DNA of 64,000 nucleotides from Thalassotalea sp. 273M-4 (lineage in GTDB: Bacteria; Pseudomonadota; Gammaproteobacteria; Enterobacterales; Alteromonadaceae), in the NCBI RefSeq assembly GCF_041410465.1, contig NZ_CP166961.1:3038001-3102000 (forward strand), written 5' to 3'. Position numbers and translations under genes: made by a program. Below, piece after piece: positions 19,026 to 29,143 of this stretch (position 1 is the stretch's first letter; each line of letters starts with the position of its first letter). The notes beneath the pieces were generated by a model, which searched no databases, had not been told where the DNA came from, and worked only from the letters and a program-made list of their open reading frames with translations.

Positions 19026-20252
19026 ATGGGTAAGTTAAATGCGAGAATGCTGGAATCGAAAGCATTAAAAGAGCCGGGCAAATACTCTGATGGGGATGGC
19101 TTGTATTATGTGGTGCCGAAGTCTACATCCGGACCAGGTAAGCCTTATTGGATGTTGCGATATACATCCAATAAAAAGCGCAAGGAAATGACACTCGCCA
19201 AAGCAAGTGATTTATCCTTAAAAGATGCTCGCCTAGAAGCTGCTTCAAAAATGAAGCAGCTTCGTGCCGGCGCTGATCCCTTAGTTACCAGAAAACGAAT
19301 AGATCAAGAAAGCATTAAAACCGTTAATGACCTATTCCAAGACTGGTACCCTACTCTTGAGAAAAGATTAAAGCACCCTAAAATCCCACAGCGTGTTTAT
19401 AGCAAAGATATTGCACCACACATCGGTGATATCAAATTAGATCAAGTTACCGCTAGGGATATTCGAGGCGTTATTAACAGCATTAATGATTCCGGAAGAC
19501 CTACTATTGCTAACGATGCTTTAGGTTACTGTAAGCAATTATTTAATCATGGTATTAAGCTTGATTTGCTTCCTCTTAACCCTGCCTCTGCATTTACCTT
19601 CAGAGATGCTGGCGGTATAGAAAAAAGCAAAGACAGAGCACTAACCGAAGCTGAATTGAAGCAATTCTTTCAAACAGCCAGAAAACATAGTGATAGTTTT
19701 AGCCGAGATAACTATTTAGCTTGTGCATTATTGGTTTGTTTAGGTGTAAGGAAATCAGAGCTTTGCGAGGCGAAATGGGATGAGTTTGAATTAGAGAAAG
19801 GGCTTTGGCACTTACCAGCAGAGCGTAGTAAAACAAATGTAGGCTTTACCATACCGCTAGCTCCAGAAGTGCTCAAATGGCTTGAGGAGCTTCAAGTAAG
19901 AGCCTTTGATTCAGAGTACGTATTTCCTAGCCGCAGAAGCAGTAAGACTCCTCATATGGCCGCAGATACACTAAACCGAGCCATTACGAAACTATTTGGC
20001 CATGAAGCCGGCAAAAAAAAGCAGCCACCCAACTTAATGGGTGACATGCCTCATTTTACAGTTCATGATTTGCGTCGTACTTGTCGTACCTTATTAGCCA
20101 AACAAGGTACGCCTGGCCATGTTGCTGAAAGGTGCCTTAATCACAAATTAAAAGGTGTAGAAGGCATTTATGATCAGTATGACTACTTAAATGAACGCAA
20201 AGAAGCTTTAACTTCTCTTGCTAAATCCACTTCTCAGATCATTAATACATAG
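19026..20252 (+). CDS. int: P4-type tyrosine integrase of the island
   Basis: This is a 408-aa site-specific recombinase. The N-terminal ~90 residues are a DUF4102-type arm-DNA-binding domain (LSDGDGLYY-like SDGDGLYYVV), then a core-binding domain and a C-terminal catalytic domain. Catalytic residues can be placed: Arg242 (GVRKSE), His347 and Arg350 (HDLRRT) and Tyr382 (IYDQYDY). It sits immediately inside attL and reads away from yicC, the usual place for an element-encoded integrase. TAGGA precedes the ATG. All key residues are present, so it is probably active. Confidence 0.94.
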   Translation: MGKLNARMLESKALKEPGKYSDGDGLYYVVPKSTSGPGKPYWMLRYTSNKKRKEMTLAKASDLSLKDARLEAASKMKQLRAGADPLVTRKRIDQESIKTVNDLFQDWYPTLEKRLKHPKIPQRVYSKDIAPHIGDIKLDQVTARDIRGVINSINDSGRPTIANDALGYCKQLFNHGIKLDLLPLNPASAFTFRDAGGIEKSKDRALTEAELKQFFQTARKHSDSFSRDNYLACALLVCLGVRKSELCEAKWDEFELEKGLWHLPAERSKTNVGFTIPLAPEVLKWLEELQVRAFDSEYVFPSRRSSKTPHMAADTLNRAITKLFGHEAGKKKQPPNLMGDMPHFTVHDLRRTCRTLLAKQGTPGHVAERCLNHKLKGVEGIYDQYDYLNERKEALTSLAKSTSQIINT

Positions 20253-20262
20253 AAATAAGCAG

Positions 20263-20538
20263 ATGAAACAATTAAATACATACGACACAAAAGAAGAAGG
20301 TGAAGCAGCCTTAGCTAAAATTGGTGAACCAAAGCGTCTGGCTAGTGAAAGAGATGATACTAAAGTTATTTATAACTTATTCGGTGAACCAACGTGGAAT
20401 AATTTCTACAAATTAGAAATGTTTGATTTAATTGAATTAAAAGAAATAGTTGAGCTTAAGCAAAAAAATCAACCTTTCGATAAAAAAAAGGCACAGCGAC
20501 ATTATCACTGTTTTAGGTTATGTCGCCAAAATGTTTGA
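20263..20538 (+). CDS. Small island protein of unknown function
   Basis: This is a 91-aa charged protein starting MKQLNTYDTKEEGEAALAK at an ATG 11 bp after the integrase stop. A longer frame would start inside int and is less likely. No signal peptide or membrane segment is seen. The C-terminus is basic with several His and Cys (KKAQRHYHCFRLCRQ). The position just after int suggests co-expression with it. I do not recognise the family; a recombination-directionality or regulatory role is possible but unsupported. Confidence 0.55.
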   Translation: MKQLNTYDTKEEGEAALAKIGEPKRLASERDDTKVIYNLFGEPTWNNFYKLEMFDLIELKEIVELKQKNQPFDKKKAQRHYHCFRLCRQNV

Positions 20539-20607
20539 TATTCAAATTCCTAAACATTGGCTATAAAGCCCTGTAACACAATCTGTATAACCAAGTAAAA
20601 TACGTCA

Positions 20608-20629
20608 TAGGGGCAGAAATTCGCCCCTA
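20608..20629. terminator. Hairpin between convergent small ORF and PLD gene
   Basis: Perfect 7-bp stem TAGGGGC / GCCCCTA with an 8-nt loop, between the 91-aa gene (+) and the end of the defence operon (-). There is no clear T-run on either side. Confidence 0.5.
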
Positions 20630-20650
20630 CTGATTTAAATAGATACGCTG

Positions 20651-22012
20651 TTAAATATAAATTTTGACACGGTAGCCTAACGCCCTTAAGGCTTTATTGG
20701 TTCTCCCGTTTCGGGGCGGTGTTGCCTCAGGTCTAGCCCATCCTACAATTTCAGCGATAGAGTTAATTCCATAGTGCTTTATCCTATATTCAGAAAGCTT
20801 ACCTACCTCATACAATCTTTGCCATAGATTTTGGTCTTTTCCACCGTAGAGAACGTAGTCAAGAACTTCAACTATCGATTGCCCTTTTGAATTTCTAAGT
20901 TTAAACAGTAAATGTGCAAATAAAGGCAAACGTTCATCTCTGCTCAAACTTAGAATTTCTGGCTTACCTAATACACTGGTAGGCATTTTAATTACGTGAT
21001 CCAACGTCGCATGAGTCGCAGAGCATAGAGTCAATAAATCGTTTTCATCTATGTTGTTAATGTTAGCTTTTGACAATATACGTCTAATATTGGGAGCATT
21101 TTCATACAACGTTATGCTTTCACTGGTTGGAGCATTTTCTGTCTCGCTCCACCATTTCATAGCAGCAATCAATGCCTTTTGAGGATCTGAATGATTTTTT
21201 TGAAAATACTCTTCAAATGGATAAGTGTTATCTGGCTGGCGCACTTGATTGTAGTAGTATGCATGTAAAAATTGATCCACCTGCCAAAATAAAGGAACAT
21301 CTTCATCCACCCATTTAGGCCTGTAATCATTGATTTGACTTGCAATATTTCGAATAAAAGATAATGTTTCGTTCCATTCTTCTCCGAATCGTTGTTTTTT
21401 CCTGTCTACTCTTTTTTTATCAGGGATGAAATTAACCCCTTCCCATTCATCAATGTGCCTTTTACGTTTTGCCTCATCATCAATTTCTTGCTTTTTCTTT
21501 TTATGTAAAGCAGCAAGCTCTGACTGCTCTTTAATAATTTCTTTAGTCAAAGGTAAAGACTTATCTAAGTCAAACAGCTCTTCAAAGAATGATTCAATTT
21601 GTAAATCCATACCCGAATCTTTCATCTCAATATCAGAAATAAAAACACCTGTTTCAATGTTTGAATACCAAGCCCTATCGGTTAGGTTAGCAGAACCGAT
21701 GTAAACACCATGCCCCTGCCACCAAATAATCTTTGAGTGAAGCATATCAGGTATTAACTTGCAGAAAATATTGTTGCGCTCATTCCTTAATAGCGTCTCT
21801 AGAAGACTAGGCGAAACAGGTACGGTATGATCGTAGCGCATCCAAATATCTAAACGTCGTTTGTTTTCTAAACAGTTCTTGATTAGCTTAGGAGTATCGC
21901 CTCTATCACTACCATAAGCTATTGCCGCCAGCACCCCGTCGACGGCAACTTCTTTAGATGGTAAGCAACTCTCCAAAAAATTATTATTGATTCCATTCGC
22001 AACTAATTTCAC
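20651..22012 (-). CDS. PLD-like nuclease-family protein, last gene of defence operon
   Basis: This is a 453-aa protein. Near the N-terminus is a phospholipase D-like motif with His92, Lys94, Gly106, Ser107 and Asn109 (HSK...GSAN). The Asp expected four residues after the Lys in the HxKxxxxD motif is not there: Gln99 and Gly100 occupy the site. A charged helical region follows (about residues 140-200). PLD-fold proteins in defence systems (for example DrmC of DISARM) can be nucleases. The GTG start directly follows the stop of the Res-like gene with no gap, so translation is coupled. Only one HKD-like motif is seen, so a dimer would be needed for activity. Confidence 0.8.
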   Translation of the reverse strand: MKLVANGINNNFLESCLPSKEVAVDGVLAAIAYGSDRGDTPKLIKNCLENKRRLDIWMRYDHTVPVSPSLLETLLRNERNNIFCKLIPDMLHSKIIWWQGHGVYIGSANLTDRAWYSNIETGVFISDIEMKDSGMDLQIESFFEELFDLDKSLPLTKEIIKEQSELAALHKKKKQEIDDEAKRKRHIDEWEGVNFIPDKKRVDRKKQRFGEEWNETLSFIRNIASQINDYRPKWVDEDVPLFWQVDQFLHAYYYNQVRQPDNTYPFEEYFQKNHSDPQKALIAAMKWWSETENAPTSESITLYENAPNIRRILSKANINNIDENDLLTLCSATHATLDHVIKMPTSVLGKPEILSLSRDERLPLFAHLLFKLRNSKGQSIVEVLDYVLYGGKDQNLWQRLYEVGKLSEYRIKHYGINSIAEIVGWARPEATPPRNGRTNKALRALGYRVKIYI

Positions 22013-25000
22013 TTACGCCACCATACCTCTGATTATTTTTTCGAGGTAAATATCTTTTCCATCTTCCATAAAGACAACATTTGCTTGCTCTAACTCGTCC
22101 TTCGTTTTATTAACGTTAATTAAGCTTGAAAAAGTTGTCGCTGATAAAATAAACGAGCTTAAATTAAGATTATCTTGCTCATAATTCTTAATCTCTTTGT
22201 ACAATCCAAATTTACCGCTATTTAAGTCGATTTGGCGTATTCCTTTTGGATCTATCAAGCTAAGCCACTGCTCACCAGTTTTATCGTCGACAAGCCATAG
22301 TAAAAAGTCTGGATAGAAATTCTCGGCGAGAGCAAAGCCTAAGCCTTTTGCTTTGGTATCAGCATTTCTTAATAAGTAGATGCTTTTATCACCAATAACT
22401 GACTGCCCTTTCGGTGTTGATAGGAACTCTTCTAGGTCCTTAACAAATTGAACTTCACTAGGTGCATCAAACGCCGTTGGACGCATCTTAAGCGGAACGG
22501 AAGCATTGTGCTCAATCGACATAAGCGGGTAGTAAAGATGCTTATCGAACGTAATAGCCACCATGCCCGGCGCGTCCCAGTCTTTGGCTTTCCCTAACTC
22601 ACCAGCAACAACTAGTTTCTGTAATTGTTCCAGGCGAGTTGAATAAGAAAAACCATCTTCAGTATCTTCAATTTCAAAGTGATAGACTTTAAGCATCCCT
22701 GGATCATCTTCATGAACATGGGTGACTTCAAAGAACTGGCCTTCATAAGCATTTTTGAGCGCTTTATAGAATCTATCGGTGTAGTCCTGAAGCAATCGGA
22801 TCATGATGTCTTCTTGCTTACGCACATCGGAGAACAACTTAATTTCTAACTCTTGTTCAGGTATTAACAATGTGTACCAAAAATTAGCGGCTGATGTTTT
22901 ACCCAAGCAAAATTCAGTCAATTTGGCTTTATCTAAACGTAGATTGCTCCAGCCACGTTGTAGTTTGAAATCTTGGATCGCCAGGTAAATTCGCTCAAAA
23001 TCAAATACAGCAATAACTTCTTCTTTTAGTTTTCTTGGAAGCCTGTCATGCGCAGGTGTTTTATCACCTGAATCGGTAGTGCTTAATGCCTCAATTTTTG
23101 GGTAGAGATCCAACTTAACATGTGGCTCTTTAATTTTACCTTCAAACGCTTCAGGTATTTCATACAAGCTTGGAAAATGAACTCGTTTAAAGCCTTTCTT
23201 TTGATTGTCTTTGTAGCCCTCTTTTAGTTTAAGTGTTTTTAACTTAGATTTAGGTAACGATGGCCGTGTCTCAAAATCAAGCTCTAATATTTCATCACTT
23301 GGTGTAATTCCTTCAGATTCTAGGTATTGCTTAAATGTCGCCATGTAATCAGCACGAACACCAAAAACATTCAGTGTCTCAAGCTTCTCTAAGTTTAACC
23401 CTTTAGGACGCTGTGCCGGAGTGCTTCGTTTAAGGGAATAGCCCTGTCCTTTTAAACGAACTCCGCGACCAAATAGCTGAATAATTTGCGAGCCTTCGCC
23501 TTTACCTATGTTCAACAAGCCCATTGTCGAAACACGCCAACTTGACCAGCCTTCAGTAAACTTTCGAGAACCAATAAGAATGTTTATTTTAGAGTCTTGA
23601 TTGTTAATGGTATTAAACAAAGTTTTTGCAAAATCATCTGACATATAATCAAATGACGGTTCTTCATCTAATGCTTTATAAAGCTTTGAAGAATCACCCA
23701 CATTAATTAATCCAAAAGGTTCTGATGTGCCCACACGCAGAGCCAGTTCACCTTTACTTCCTTTTAAGTTAACTACGGACAGTCGTTGTCCTGTATGGCT
23801 TGTATTAAATAAGCGCTCCATGATGTTTTGATAAATCTGGCTTTCATCTTTCCCCGTATCACCTAGAGGCAAGAATCGTTTATCAAAAATATTTCTGTCT
23901 TTAGTATCCAAAATACGCGAATTATTTTTTACGAGGTCTTTAATCCAAGCCTTGGCCTGATTTTCATTATTTAGAAACCAGGCTAAAAACTTAACAACCT
24001 GCTGAATGTCTGAGTCTTCTTTAGCAACAGAACTACCGACAAATACCCATAGCGGATTTTCAATATTGAATTCGGCGAGTTTTTCCTGATTTTTTGAGTA
24101 CAAATATTGCTGCTGATAGAAGCTTAACAAGCAAGCGGTAAAGTATTCATAGCGACGCTCTTCGTCTTTGTCGTCGCCTAAGTTAAGTATCAACGACTCT
24201 TTACCGTATCCATCTTCGTAGAAAAACTTATACGAATAATCAAACAACACTGACTTAGCATAGACTTCTCTTGTTGCCTGAATTCTGGCATCGCGCCGTT
24301 CACCCTCATCAAGCACCAGCTTAGCTTTTTGCTCATCATCTAACTTGTTTATTGCTGTTGTGTCGAATAGCATTTTGGCTTTTTTCTTTTGAATATCAAG
24401 TTCAACGGCATCCGCAGTTTTTCCATCACTTACTGCTTGTCCAAATGTAGCAGAATATTCAAAAGCAAAGCCAGTTCGAGTAATTGCATCACGCCGCTTC
24501 ATCCAAGCACCAGCAGCAGTACCGGTACCTTTGTGGCCTTCATCAATCAAAACTAAGTTATTGCCTTCAAACGCTTCAACGGCGACAGTTTTATCACCCA
24601 TATCATCGGCAAGCTTATTAATGTCAATAATCTCGATAGTACCTTTGAATGGTGTTATGCCGCTTTTATCAAAAAGACGAATATGGTCAAAGCCTGAGTC
24701 ATGTAACTCTTTAAAATGCTGTGCCGATAGTCGTTCGTCGGGAGTTAGTAAGATAATTTTATCAGGATAAACATGAGTATTGCCGTTTTGAAAGTAGTGC
24801 AAATACTGCAAAATATTCACATGCAGTAATAAAGTTTTCCCTGAACCAGTAGCATTCCAGTAAGCAAGTTTGTTTAACTCATCTAACACATAAGTTTTGA
24901 AATGGTCTGCTGGTTTCTGCTCACCACAATATTTGGTTAGCTCTGCATTTAAGCCATCAAGTAATTGCTGCTTGTTGTTGAAGTACCAATCTAAATAGAT

Positions 25001-25354
25001 TTCGGTAAACAGTAACGACAAGTATTGGAAATACTTCATATTCATTACTGTTTCTTCTATTCTATTGCGTTGTTCAGTGATTTGTTGCCAATGAGCGACG
25101 ATATTCATGTCATATCGACGCAAATCGTCAATATCAACTAACTCACTCTCAAATAAGTTATTGCTAATCTCATGAAAAAAGTGAGTTTGTCCATCGTCAT
25201 GAATACCTTCAAAACGATCTTCACCTAACCGCGTTTTTAAATCTTGTAATGTTTCCCCTTTTAAAAAGCGGAACATAAAGCGGTTTAAGACTAACTGTTG
25301 ATGAAAGCTTAGTTTTTTCTTAGTTTGCTTTTTGGTTGCCTTTCCAACTGCCAT
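22013..25354 (-). CDS. Type III Res-like DEAD/DEAH helicase-nuclease
   Basis: This is a 1113-aa SF2 helicase. Walker A is ATGSGKT at residues 168-174. The DEAD-box position reads DEGH at 271-274. A later motif, QLFGRGVRLKGQG, corresponds to helicase motif VI. Near the C-terminus Asp1016 (YPDFLLW) and Asp1035-x-Lys1037 (IDPKG) form a PD-(D/E)xK-type nuclease motif as in type III Res subunits. It is longer than the usual ~970 aa. It lies 13 bp after the Mod-like gene and is directly followed by the PLD gene. It probably translocates on and cuts unmodified DNA with the methylase partner. Confidence 0.88.
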   Translation of the reverse strand: MAVGKATKKQTKKKLSFHQQLVLNRFMFRFLKGETLQDLKTRLGEDRFEGIHDDGQTHFFHEISNNLFESELVDIDDLRRYDMNIVAHWQQITEQRNRIEETVMNMKYFQYLSLLFTEIYLDWYFNNKQQLLDGLNAELTKYCGEQKPADHFKTYVLDELNKLAYWNATGSGKTLLLHVNILQYLHYFQNGNTHVYPDKIILLTPDERLSAQHFKELHDSGFDHIRLFDKSGITPFKGTIEIIDINKLADDMGDKTVAVEAFEGNNLVLIDEGHKGTGTAAGAWMKRRDAITRTGFAFEYSATFGQAVSDGKTADAVELDIQKKKAKMLFDTTAINKLDDEQKAKLVLDEGERRDARIQATREVYAKSVLFDYSYKFFYEDGYGKESLILNLGDDKDEERRYEYFTACLLSFYQQQYLYSKNQEKLAEFNIENPLWVFVGSSVAKEDSDIQQVVKFLAWFLNNENQAKAWIKDLVKNNSRILDTKDRNIFDKRFLPLGDTGKDESQIYQNIMERLFNTSHTGQRLSVVNLKGSKGELALRVGTSEPFGLINVGDSSKLYKALDEEPSFDYMSDDFAKTLFNTINNQDSKINILIGSRKFTEGWSSWRVSTMGLLNIGKGEGSQIIQLFGRGVRLKGQGYSLKRSTPAQRPKGLNLEKLETLNVFGVRADYMATFKQYLESEGITPSDEILELDFETRPSLPKSKLKTLKLKEGYKDNQKKGFKRVHFPSLYEIPEAFEGKIKEPHVKLDLYPKIEALSTTDSGDKTPAHDRLPRKLKEEVIAVFDFERIYLAIQDFKLQRGWSNLRLDKAKLTEFCLGKTSAANFWYTLLIPEQELEIKLFSDVRKQEDIMIRLLQDYTDRFYKALKNAYEGQFFEVTHVHEDDPGMLKVYHFEIEDTEDGFSYSTRLEQLQKLVVAGELGKAKDWDAPGMVAITFDKHLYYPLMSIEHNASVPLKMRPTAFDAPSEVQFVKDLEEFLSTPKGQSVIGDKSIYLLRNADTKAKGLGFALAENFYPDFLLWLVDDKTGEQWLSLIDPKGIRQIDLNSGKFGLYKEIKNYEQDNLNLSSFILSATTFSSLINVNKTKDELEQANVVFMEDGKDIYLEKIIRGMVA

Positions 25355-25367
25355 GTTTTTTTACTCC

Positions 25368-28300
25368 TTATGCTAACTCATCAGGAGCAAACATTAGCTC
25401 AAGAAACTCAGGCTCAATTTGGCGAAGCTTTAACGTACGAGTAACTTCTCCCTCATCGCTTGTAAACGCGGTTGGTAAGTTGTGGTCACCATTTACGTAG
25501 ATGACATCAAAGGTTTTCTCTTTGGCAAACAAATCAAAACGATTGGCAAACTTAGTGAAATCGTCATAACCAATTTTTTCGCAGTCGCGCCATAAAACAA
25601 GCGCCTTTTCTCCACTTGGTAGATCACCTTCAACGCGTACGTAGCCCCGCTCAATATTTGACTCAACAGTTTTCAGGTGCAAACCAATCAAGTAGTTGAA
25701 GGTTTCAACTAAATCGATATTTCTCTCTTCAAAAGCACCCGCAGAATCCACTGCAATTTTCATTTTATAATCAAACGGTTTTTTGAAATCATCAGTACTT
25801 AATAACGAACCTTTGCTTTCGGTTTCCAACATGTAGTTGAGTAAGTAATCGGATTTTGCTTGCTCGGGTATTGAGTCGAATAAATCGCCTGTAGTTTGTG
25901 GTTTTCTGAGTTCTAAGTTATTCAGCGTGTCTTCGTAGCTTTCTAGATTTAAGTATTTAAAAACTACTTTTTTATTTGTTTTCCTTAGTTCTAACGCCTT
26001 ACCATTTTTCCAACTACCAGATAAGTAACTTTTTTTAATTCTAGGAATTAAGACGTTATCAAAATAACTACCTTGCTCAATAAGAAAGTAAGAAATATCT
26101 TTATTGCGTTCATAATTAAAATCTATTGTAGCTGCAGCCGTAGTACCTGAACCACCAAAGAAATCTAAAATGACAGATTCATCATCCGCTATTTGATCCA
26201 ATATTTTAGCAATCAAAGCAGGTGGTTTAGGATTGTCAATTAAGCCTTTTTGACCAAACATTGCTTCAAGCTTCGGCTCTCCATCAGCATATTGCCTAAT
26301 CACAGAGGTTGAAATAACTGATTCGACTTGATGTAAAAAGTACTTAATTTGAGGGATTTTACCTTCACCTTTAAACTTTATTCTGGAATTTTTCATATGC
26401 ATTTCGAAAGATGGTCTTTTTCCAATAGGATACCTAGGAAATGCCCAGCCAGCCCTTGGTGCCACGCCCGTTTCACCTGTAAGAGGATTCTCTACAGAAT
26501 AAAAGCGATAGTTCTCAGAATCAGGATCTTTTGTTGTATCCGCCTGTTTTCCGGCTGGCATAGAAGGCTCAACTTCCCTAAATAACCAGATTTTGGCGTT
26601 GCGCTCTTTTGCGTTTTTTTGATCAATAAATTTGCCTAAAGCATCTCTATATTCCACAAATTTATATGGGTAAAGCCCCTTCCAAGGATCTGTTTTCTGA
26701 GCCTCTTCTTTTGATAAACCTTGTGCGACAGCTTCCTCTATATGCTCATTTCTATGAGCACTATATAAATTTTTAATGGCTAACTCTATTGCTTCTATTT
26801 CAGGAAAAGCTTTATTAAGTTCGTCTAGGAGGTTAGTGACTTCTTTGTAACCCTCTCTTTGAACTCTAAATTTAGATTTATCTCTAAGGATTTCGTTTTT
26901 ATTTTTTGCAAAAACTTCAATATATTCGTGATTAGTAGAATATGCTGTTGCATTATTACTAACAGTATCTCGTGCCCATATAATTTCTTCTATTCGATTC
27001 TTGTTTCCAAAGGCCAAATTTAAGATACCCTCTAAATTATGCCGCTCACTTTCATTAATACTTACGAAAATCGCACCTTTTTCTTCTAATAAAAGTTTAG
27101 ATTGCATTAATCTGTCATACATAAATGAGCACCAACTTGATGACTTAAATGAATCTTTGTAAATAAAACCGTCACTTCCTGTATTATAAGGAGGGTCAAT
27201 ATAAACCTGTCCTACAGTCTCATTAAAGCAGTTTTGAGCAAGCCTCAACCCTTGGTAGTTATCAGATTTTATACACAACGGAATTTGCCTATTTTGAGGC
27301 AAACTAATTTGTGACAGTATTCTTTCTTTTATTTCGGAAGAATAATTTTTTGTATCAATAATAAGTTGCTTGTTCTGTTTTAAGAAATTAGCATCAATAT
27401 TTGTGTTTTCTATAAACCCTAAGGAAGCCCACTCTTCTATTTGCTCCTTAGATAACAAGGCCTCATAAAATGAGTCATCTATAAATTGTAAATTGATACA
27501 ATAATTACTTTCGACAACAAACTTTTTCTTTGTCCAAAGTTTCTTTTGGAAATTTTCCAGTTGGGCTAAAAACCTAACAATATCAGTTGCAATAGAACGA
27601 AGGCATTGAATCATTCTTAGCTGTTTTTCAATATCTGAAAACACTTCGGCATTCTGTACATTATCTAGATTCATTACTTCATTTTTAATATAGAAGTCGA
27701 GTTCGTTAGATAAAAACCCACCTAAGTCTTTGTGAATGAAATAGTCAGCGGTGTTACGTTGCGTATAGGTAGTAAGATGCTTTTCTAGCAAAGTACGATT
27801 TGGATTTTTTTCAGTTGGTTCGCGTTTCGTCACATCAACCCAATCACTTTGAATGTTATTATTCGACAAAATCGCATCTAGCGCCTGGCTCACTAATGCT
27901 TCTTGCTTAGTACCTTTTTTAACTGCCTTGTATTCAAACTGAATGATTAATTCATCTTTATCACCAGAGCTATCAACAACGACAGGCAATACTTCTTCTT
28001 CGTAATCTAGGCCATCATCGTCATACTTAATGCGCGTATGCTCTTCGACTAACACGAAACGGCGGTCTGCATCATTGTCCTTTCTATTGTCTTTCGCAGT
28101 GTCTGCCGCAAGCAGCTTAAAGGTTACTTTGCGACCGTCTTCAAGTTTGAAAGAGTAATTAGAAAAATTCTCGCCGCTTTTTATGTAATACTGGTCTTTA
28201 TTAGCCCAGTGAAGCATCACTTCTTCACCAGCGTAAGGGATAGCGTAAGTGTCACCTTTATAACGACGCTTACTGACGAAATCTCCACTGTCATAATAAC

Positions 28301-28655
28301 GAGAGAAGAAGGTTAACAAATGAGTAAATACCGCATTTTCATGCTCGTTGGCACCTTGCGATGAAGCTGCGATTTGTACTCGAAGGTCTTTTACTTTTGG
28401 GCTATCATCTGGATTAAACCCAGCACCTTCTGCATTTTTAATAGCTTCTGCCAATTGGCGTTCCAATTCTTCTTTATTGGCATTACCCGCCGAAGCCAAC
28501 GCATCACTAATTTTTTTCATTAGTGTGTTCTCAAGGTAGTTGTTAATCTCATCCGCTTTGGCATTCAAGATACGATAAATACCGAAATCTAATTCCGGTT
28601 TATCGATTTGGAAAATTTCCTTTAGTTTTTTAACTAAGTCGTTATATTTGCTCAT
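25368..28655 (-). CDS. Type III Mod-like adenine DNA methyltransferase, unusually long
   Basis: This is a 1095-aa protein. The methylation motif IV DPPYNTG is at residues 487-493. The SAM-binding motif I, DFFGGSGTT, starts at 831. That order is the beta class typical of type III Mod enzymes, which methylate N6 of adenine. Ordinary Mod proteins are about 650 aa; here ~480 residues precede the catalytic core, with coiled, charged and beta-rich parts. The region between the two motifs should hold target recognition. The gene is flanked by the PIN gene (14 bp) and the Res-like gene (13 bp) in one operon. It should protect host DNA and may help target foreign DNA. Confidence 0.9.
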   Translation of the reverse strand: MSKYNDLVKKLKEIFQIDKPELDFGIYRILNAKADEINNYLENTLMKKISDALASAGNANKEELERQLAEAIKNAEGAGFNPDDSPKVKDLRVQIAASSQGANEHENAVFTHLLTFFSRYYDSGDFVSKRRYKGDTYAIPYAGEEVMLHWANKDQYYIKSGENFSNYSFKLEDGRKVTFKLLAADTAKDNRKDNDADRRFVLVEEHTRIKYDDDGLDYEEEVLPVVVDSSGDKDELIIQFEYKAVKKGTKQEALVSQALDAILSNNNIQSDWVDVTKREPTEKNPNRTLLEKHLTTYTQRNTADYFIHKDLGGFLSNELDFYIKNEVMNLDNVQNAEVFSDIEKQLRMIQCLRSIATDIVRFLAQLENFQKKLWTKKKFVVESNYCINLQFIDDSFYEALLSKEQIEEWASLGFIENTNIDANFLKQNKQLIIDTKNYSSEIKERILSQISLPQNRQIPLCIKSDNYQGLRLAQNCFNETVGQVYIDPPYNTGSDGFIYKDSFKSSSWCSFMYDRLMQSKLLLEEKGAIFVSINESERHNLEGILNLAFGNKNRIEEIIWARDTVSNNATAYSTNHEYIEVFAKNKNEILRDKSKFRVQREGYKEVTNLLDELNKAFPEIEAIELAIKNLYSAHRNEHIEEAVAQGLSKEEAQKTDPWKGLYPYKFVEYRDALGKFIDQKNAKERNAKIWLFREVEPSMPAGKQADTTKDPDSENYRFYSVENPLTGETGVAPRAGWAFPRYPIGKRPSFEMHMKNSRIKFKGEGKIPQIKYFLHQVESVISTSVIRQYADGEPKLEAMFGQKGLIDNPKPPALIAKILDQIADDESVILDFFGGSGTTAAATIDFNYERNKDISYFLIEQGSYFDNVLIPRIKKSYLSGSWKNGKALELRKTNKKVVFKYLNLESYEDTLNNLELRKPQTTGDLFDSIPEQAKSDYLLNYMLETESKGSLLSTDDFKKPFDYKMKIAVDSAGAFEERNIDLVETFNYLIGLHLKTVESNIERGYVRVEGDLPSGEKALVLWRDCEKIGYDDFTKFANRFDLFAKEKTFDVIYVNGDHNLPTAFTSDEGEVTRTLKLRQIEPEFLELMFAPDELA

Positions 28656-28669
28656 TATTAGTCTCTTAT

Positions 28670-29143
28670 TTAATGTCTATCACAACAGTCTGGACATAAC
28701 TGAGTTACTGTCACACCTAATTGCTGCATTAGTTCTTTCTGCTCAATCCAGTCGCTATCTGTCGCATTTACTACATCTGCATTTGCGACTACTGCAGTTG
28801 CTAACAGTTTTCTATCGGATCGATCAAATTCATTATCGGGTAATTCTTCAAACGATTTGGCTTCATCGTCACAGGGAGTTATATTGACCAAGTTGATGTT
28901 GCTGCTCGGATCATATTGATTGTCATAAAGATACTTAAAAAACTTATCACCTAAACCAGGTGAGCCTTTATAACTACAATGAATTTCATACTCATCCATA
29001 ATCAAGCCTGTATGATCAAGAGCTATAGTAAGATTCTTATAGGTTTCTATAAATTCAATACACGATAATTCACAATCGATAGATGCTTGATTACTTTTTC
29101 CATTTGCTACTACTAATACATTAGTATCTATCACCTTAGGCAT
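28670..29143 (-). CDS. PIN-domain nuclease embedded in the defence operon
   Basis: This is a 157-aa protein. PIN-type acidic residues are visible: Asp6 (VIDTNV), Glu51 or Glu53 (MDEYEI), Asp110 (DRSDRKLL) and Asp129/Asp131 near the C-terminus (NATDSDW). PIN domains are metal-dependent RNases or DNases and common toxins. The C-terminus has CPDCC, a possible metal site. The start overlaps the end of the upstream AAA ATPase gene by 8 bp, so the two are translationally coupled and probably one functional unit. The pair sits between the SNF2 helicase and the Mod-like gene. Its target is not known. Confidence 0.8.
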   Translation of the reverse strand: MPKVIDTNVLVVANGKSNQASIDCELSCIEFIETYKNLTIALDHTGLIMDEYEIHCSYKGSPGLGDKFFKYLYDNQYDPSSNINLVNITPCDDEAKSFEELPDNEFDRSDRKLLATAVVANADVVNATDSDWIEQKELMQQLGVTVTQLCPDCCDRH

